DNA from: Agrobacterium vaccinii
GTDB taxonomy: Bacteria; Pseudomonadota; Alphaproteobacteria; Rhizobiales; Rhizobiaceae
NCBI RefSeq assembly: GCF_021310995.1
Contig: NZ_CP054150.1
Coordinates: 2,232,001 to 2,296,000 of the forward strand
Direction: 5' to 3'
DNA: 64,000 nucleotides
The notes below the pieces were generated by a model, which was given only the letters and a program-made list of their open reading frames with translations, was not told where the DNA came from and did no database searches. Made by a program: the position numbers and the translations under genes. How positions within the stretch are numbered: position 1 is the stretch's first letter; each line of letters starts with the position of its first letter. This document shows positions 62,601 to 64,000 of the stretch, one piece after another.

Positions 62601-63013
62601 AACGCGCCCGCCCGATCATCATGACTTCGATTGCCATGTCCGCGGGGATGTTGCCGTCAGCGTTGGGTGTCGGTGAAGGTGGCTCGTTCCGCGCACCGAT
62701 GGCCATCGCCGTCATCGGCGGCATCATCGTCTCGACCGTCCTCTCTCTGATCGTCGTGCCCGCCTTCTTCCTTATCATGGATGACCTGTCACGGCTGCTC
62801 GCCCACCTCTTCGGCCGCTTCATCGGCAAAAAGGAAGAGGAGCATCCGGTTCTCTCGAATGAGGAACTGTCGGAAGTGGCACGCACCAACCAGGACGCGC
62901 TTTCAGGCCTTGAGGAGCGCTTGGCCAACATCGAGCAGAAAAACGGCCCCGCTTCCAAAACGGCGGGGAATGCCAACAATGTGCTGCGCCTGCCGCCACT
63001 CGCCGCCGAGTAA
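59687..63013 (+). CDS. RND multidrug/heavy-metal efflux permease
   Basis: The 1108-residue inner-membrane transporter has the RND/HAE layout. There is a membrane segment at residues 12-30, two large periplasmic loops, and twelve spans in two groups, with the proton-relay Asp pair in GILVDDAIVEVENI. The second-half segment PVLIGILMLMGIVTKNAILLVDFAIE is partly the counterpart. The C-terminal 70 residues after the last span (from about residue 1040) form an extra charged cytoplasmic tail. Substrates cannot be told. It forms one operon with the adaptor gene. Confidence 0.94.
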   Translation: MNFSAWSIRNPIAPLLCFALLLFLGVKAFYDLPITRFPNIDVPVVAITVTQSGASPSELEAQVTKEVEDAVASISGIDEIQSTVTDGQSLTTVLFRIEKPTEEAVQDTKDAIDKIRSELPADIEEPVVSKIDVEGQAIQTFAVSSPNMTLEELSWFVDDTIKRALQGQSGIGKIDRYGGADREVRVSLNPAKLDAYGITASDVNTQLRGTNIDLGSGRGQVAGNEQTIRTLGDTRDVAQLSNTTISLSNGRFVKLSELGTVTDTYEEPKSFSRFNGNPGVTFAVFRSKGASEVSVAETVAQNLDKVRADHPNVSIEMVDDAVYFTYGNYEAALHTLVEGSILAVIVVLLFLRNWRATLIAAVALPLSAIPTFWVMDVLGFSLNLVSFLALTLATGILVDDAIVEVENISRHIKMGKSPYRASLEAADEIGLAVIATSFTIIAVFVPVSFMPGIPGQYFIQFGLTVAFSVFFSLMVARLITPLMAAYFMRADDAVDDHHDNDGWLMKAYTRMVTATTRKWWARYLTLLGAIGFLIGSVVLLAGVPGSFLPPDDASRVVLSIELPPNATLEETDATTSKIYQAVKDINGVESVFILGGASPKGDLELRRATVRVILQHIDHSLLKTLVNDGLGSIPLIGPHLPKVEDTGRTRPQWDVERDIFASVNTIPDVRIIKLNDRAERELSFNFLSSNEEDLQNAVGILESLLRASPILVNVSSEGALPRPELQIRPRKDEIARLGITPQQISQTVRVATIGDIDAQLTKISLDDRQIPIRVQASLDVRRDLAAIRALKIKTATGATVPLYSVADIDYSEGPSSIKRNDRNRVVSIGSDVPFGTALDTSSAEFKRIVAEAKLPASVRLAESGDAKVQGEMQRGFTNAMLLGLLLVLVVLILLFKDVIQPFTILFSLPLAIGGVAVALIITNNALSMPVLIGILMLMGIVTKNAILLVDFAIEMRRHGLERVHAMVEAGRKRARPIIMTSIAMSAGMLPSALGVGEGGSFRAPMAIAVIGGIIVSTVLSLIVVPAFFLIMDDLSRLLAHLFGRFIGKKEEEHPVLSNEELSEVARTNQDALSGLEERLANIEQKNGPASKTAGNANNVLRLPPLAAE

Positions 63014-63034
63014 GCTAAGGACTCGAATATTTGG

Positions 63035-63061
63035 AAAACGCCGGGCACCGCCCGGCGTTTT
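63035..63061 (+). terminator. Terminator of the RND efflux operon
   Basis: AAAACGCCGGGC, a three-base loop and GCCCGGCGTTTT form a perfect 12-bp stem ending in T residues, 22 bp after the pump stop codon. Confidence 0.88.
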
Positions 63062-63097
63062 GCGTGTCGGCCAACGCCTTTCGAAAATTGTCATTGT

Positions 63098-63111
63098 TTG
63101 ATCGAAATCAA
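63098..63111. promoter_or_regulatory. Perfect FNR/FixK-type anaerobox upstream of the Crp/Fnr gene
   Basis: TTGAT-CGAA-ATCAA matches the FNR/FnrN/FixK consensus TTGAT-NNNN-ATCAA at every fixed position. It is centred about 105 bp ahead of the regulator's start codon. The gene is therefore probably induced under low oxygen, as known for sinR of Agrobacterium, which is under FnrN control. Confidence 0.85.
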
Positions 63112-63209
63112 GTCCGTCTGAACCGCTGCTGTTATCTTACGCGCATGGGAACATCGTCCTCAGACCAAGCATCCGTCCGGTCTGAAGGCTTTCGGGGAGT
63201 ACGCTGGAC

Positions 63210-63893
63210 GTGAACGGCATGGTAAAACTGAACAGCAAAGAGAAAACCATCCTTTTGAATGCGCCCTTCATCGGCGCTGGAGACGACATCTCGGCGGCGA
63301 AGCTGATGGAGGCATCGACCATCGTCACCGTGCCCGCACGCAGCGTCCTGTTTCGCGCGGGCGATCACGCGGAACATCTCTACTGCGTTCTCAACGGTTA
63401 TGTCCGCCTCTACCGTCTGAGCAAGGATGGACGCGAGGCCGATGTGAGGATTTGCGGGCCCGGCGACAGCTTCAACGAATGCCTGATTTTCGGTACGGAT
63501 CGATATCACTACCACGCACAGGCAGCAGAAAGCTGCACCGTCTCCCGCTTCGATCTGGACCGTCTCAGAACCATGGTCGAGGACGATCCAAAAATTGCCA
63601 GAACCCTGATGCAGTGGCTCTCGCGCAGTCTGACGACGACGATGGACTGTGTGGCTAATGATCGGCTTCAGACCGCACCCCAGCGTGTCGCCAACTATCT
63701 TGTCACGCAGGGACCACGAGACGCCACGTCCTTTTCACTGCGGCTGCCGTTCCAGAAAAGCGTTCTGGCGGGCAAACTCGGCCTTGCACCTGAAGCGCTG
63801 TCACGCGCCTTTTCCAGCCTTCGCGATGTCGGTGTCATCGTGCGAGGCCGGATCATTCAGGTCAGCGATATCGCAGCCCTCAAGCAGTTGTAA
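63210..63893 (+). CDS. sinR: Crp/Fnr-family regulator, probable SinR
   Basis: The 227-residue protein has a cyclic-nucleotide-binding-type sensor domain (PARSVLFRAGDHAEHLYCVLNGYVRLYRL, in part) and a C-terminal Crp winged helix (KSVLAGKLGLAPEALSRAFSSL). It lacks the N-terminal Cys cluster of FNR, so it does not sense oxygen itself through an iron-sulfur centre. The perfect FNR box upstream and its position within tens of kilobases of chvE fit SinR, the biofilm-maturation regulator known in Agrobacterium; the name rests on that reasoning. The start is GTG at 63210 behind GGGGAG; an ATG nine bases later is an alternative. Confidence 0.82.
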   Translation: MNGMVKLNSKEKTILLNAPFIGAGDDISAAKLMEASTIVTVPARSVLFRAGDHAEHLYCVLNGYVRLYRLSKDGREADVRICGPGDSFNECLIFGTDRYHYHAQAAESCTVSRFDLDRLRTMVEDDPKIARTLMQWLSRSLTTTMDCVANDRLQTAPQRVANYLVTQGPRDATSFSLRLPFQKSVLAGKLGLAPEALSRAFSSLRDVGVIVRGRIIQVSDIAALKQL

Positions 63894-63903
63894 AACGATC
63901 GAA

Positions 63904-63927
63904 AACGGAGCGCGACCGCTCCGTTTG
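63904..63927. terminator. Terminator downstream of the SinR-like gene
   Basis: AAACGGAGCG, a four-base loop and CGCTCCGTTT form a perfect 10-bp stem. It lies 10 bp after the stop codon and just ahead of the end of the convergent gene, so it may act in both directions. Confidence 0.75.
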
Positions 63928-63930
63928 ATA

Positions 63931-64000
63931 TTACAAACCGCCGTGCTGCTTCAGAAAGCCAACGATGCTATCCACGCCATCACCGCGCTTCATATCGGTG
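63931..64000 (-). CDS. 3' end of an unidentified gene (partial)
   Basis: The last 70 bases, read on the minus strand, give an open frame that ends in TAA at 63933-63931 with the residues TDMKRGDGVDSIVGFLKQHGGL before the stop (shown across the whole visible part except the first codon base). Codon choice looks coding. The rest lies outside the window, and I do not recognise the protein from this end. Confidence 0.55.
   Translation of the reverse strand, partial: TDMKRGDGVDSIVGFLKQHGGL

Overview
The window looks like chromosomal DNA of an alphaproteobacterium of the family Rhizobiaceae, most likely an Agrobacterium. The strongest evidence is the divergent gbpR / chvE-gguA-gguB-gguC locus (about 26.8-33.0 kb), the sugar-sensing and uptake locus known from Agrobacterium. 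A second sign is a Crp/Fnr regulator at the right end that sits behind a perfect FNR box and fits SinR. Two tRNA-free kilobase-scale gaps, several short palindromic mosaic elements of rhizobial type, and dense ATGA/TGATG stop-start overlaps also fit. I saw no prophage, insertion sequence, CRISPR array, rRNA or T-DNA border.

Layout. 0.3-1.6 kb: a secreted D,D-carboxypeptidase with a SPOR tail. 1.6-6.2 kb (minus): a purine (uric acid to ureidoglycolate) catabolic operon, DUF1045-puuE-uraD-[mntA-hepT]-allA-uraH-phosphoesterase, with a complete MntA-HepT toxin-antitoxin pair inserted between uraD and allA. 6.3-8.2 kb: the two halves of a tRNA-wobble enzyme MnmC appear as separate genes placed head to head with overlapping start codons. 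8.3-9.9 kb: a DEAD-box RNA helicase. 10.4-14.0 kb: a soluble hybrid histidine kinase with five PAS-like segments and two receivers. 14.1-17.4 kb: DoxX, MFS transporter, class II glutamine amidotransferase, L,D-transpeptidase. 17.7-21.0 kb: the ATP-grasp / alpha-E / transglutaminase-like trio, a predicted peptide-ligation system. 21.8-26.0 kb: a 1415-residue protein that is nothing but 8-residue repeats, organised at DNA level as nine 408-bp units. 26.8-33.0 kb: ggu/chvE/gbpR. 33.8-38.5 kb: a ROK repressor and a xylose-type ABC transporter xylFHG, with a perfect 19-bp palindrome between them. 38.6-39.7 kb: a MarR regulator and tRNA-Arg(CCG). 40.2-47.1 kb: an ECF sigma / RskA-type anti-sigma pair, a DUF4394 target, and a membrane and lipid-modification cluster (alpha/beta hydrolase, DUF2177, DUF2147, DUF1295, CFA-synthase-like methyltransferase, membrane protein). 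47.3-50.1 kb: phosphohexomutase, group II truncated globin, DUF423, DUF2325. 50.1-58.2 kb: a RutR-type regulator with a RutR-like operator, the last two enzymes of reductive pyrimidine degradation and an ABC transporter. 58.5-63.0 kb: an RND efflux pair. 63.2-63.9 kb: the SinR-like regulator. The last 70 bases are the 3' end of an unidentified minus-strand gene.

How the genes work together: the window is mainly a nutrient-scavenging stretch (purines, pyrimidines, pentoses/hexoses) with each catabolic or uptake unit carrying its own local regulator and a recognisable operator. Cell-envelope and stress functions lie between these units. The most unusual items are the exact 176-octad protein, the mirrored ECF-type promoters at 41.49-41.56 kb, the toxin-antitoxin pair embedded in the purine operon, and the head-to-head mnmD/FAD-oxidoreductase pair.
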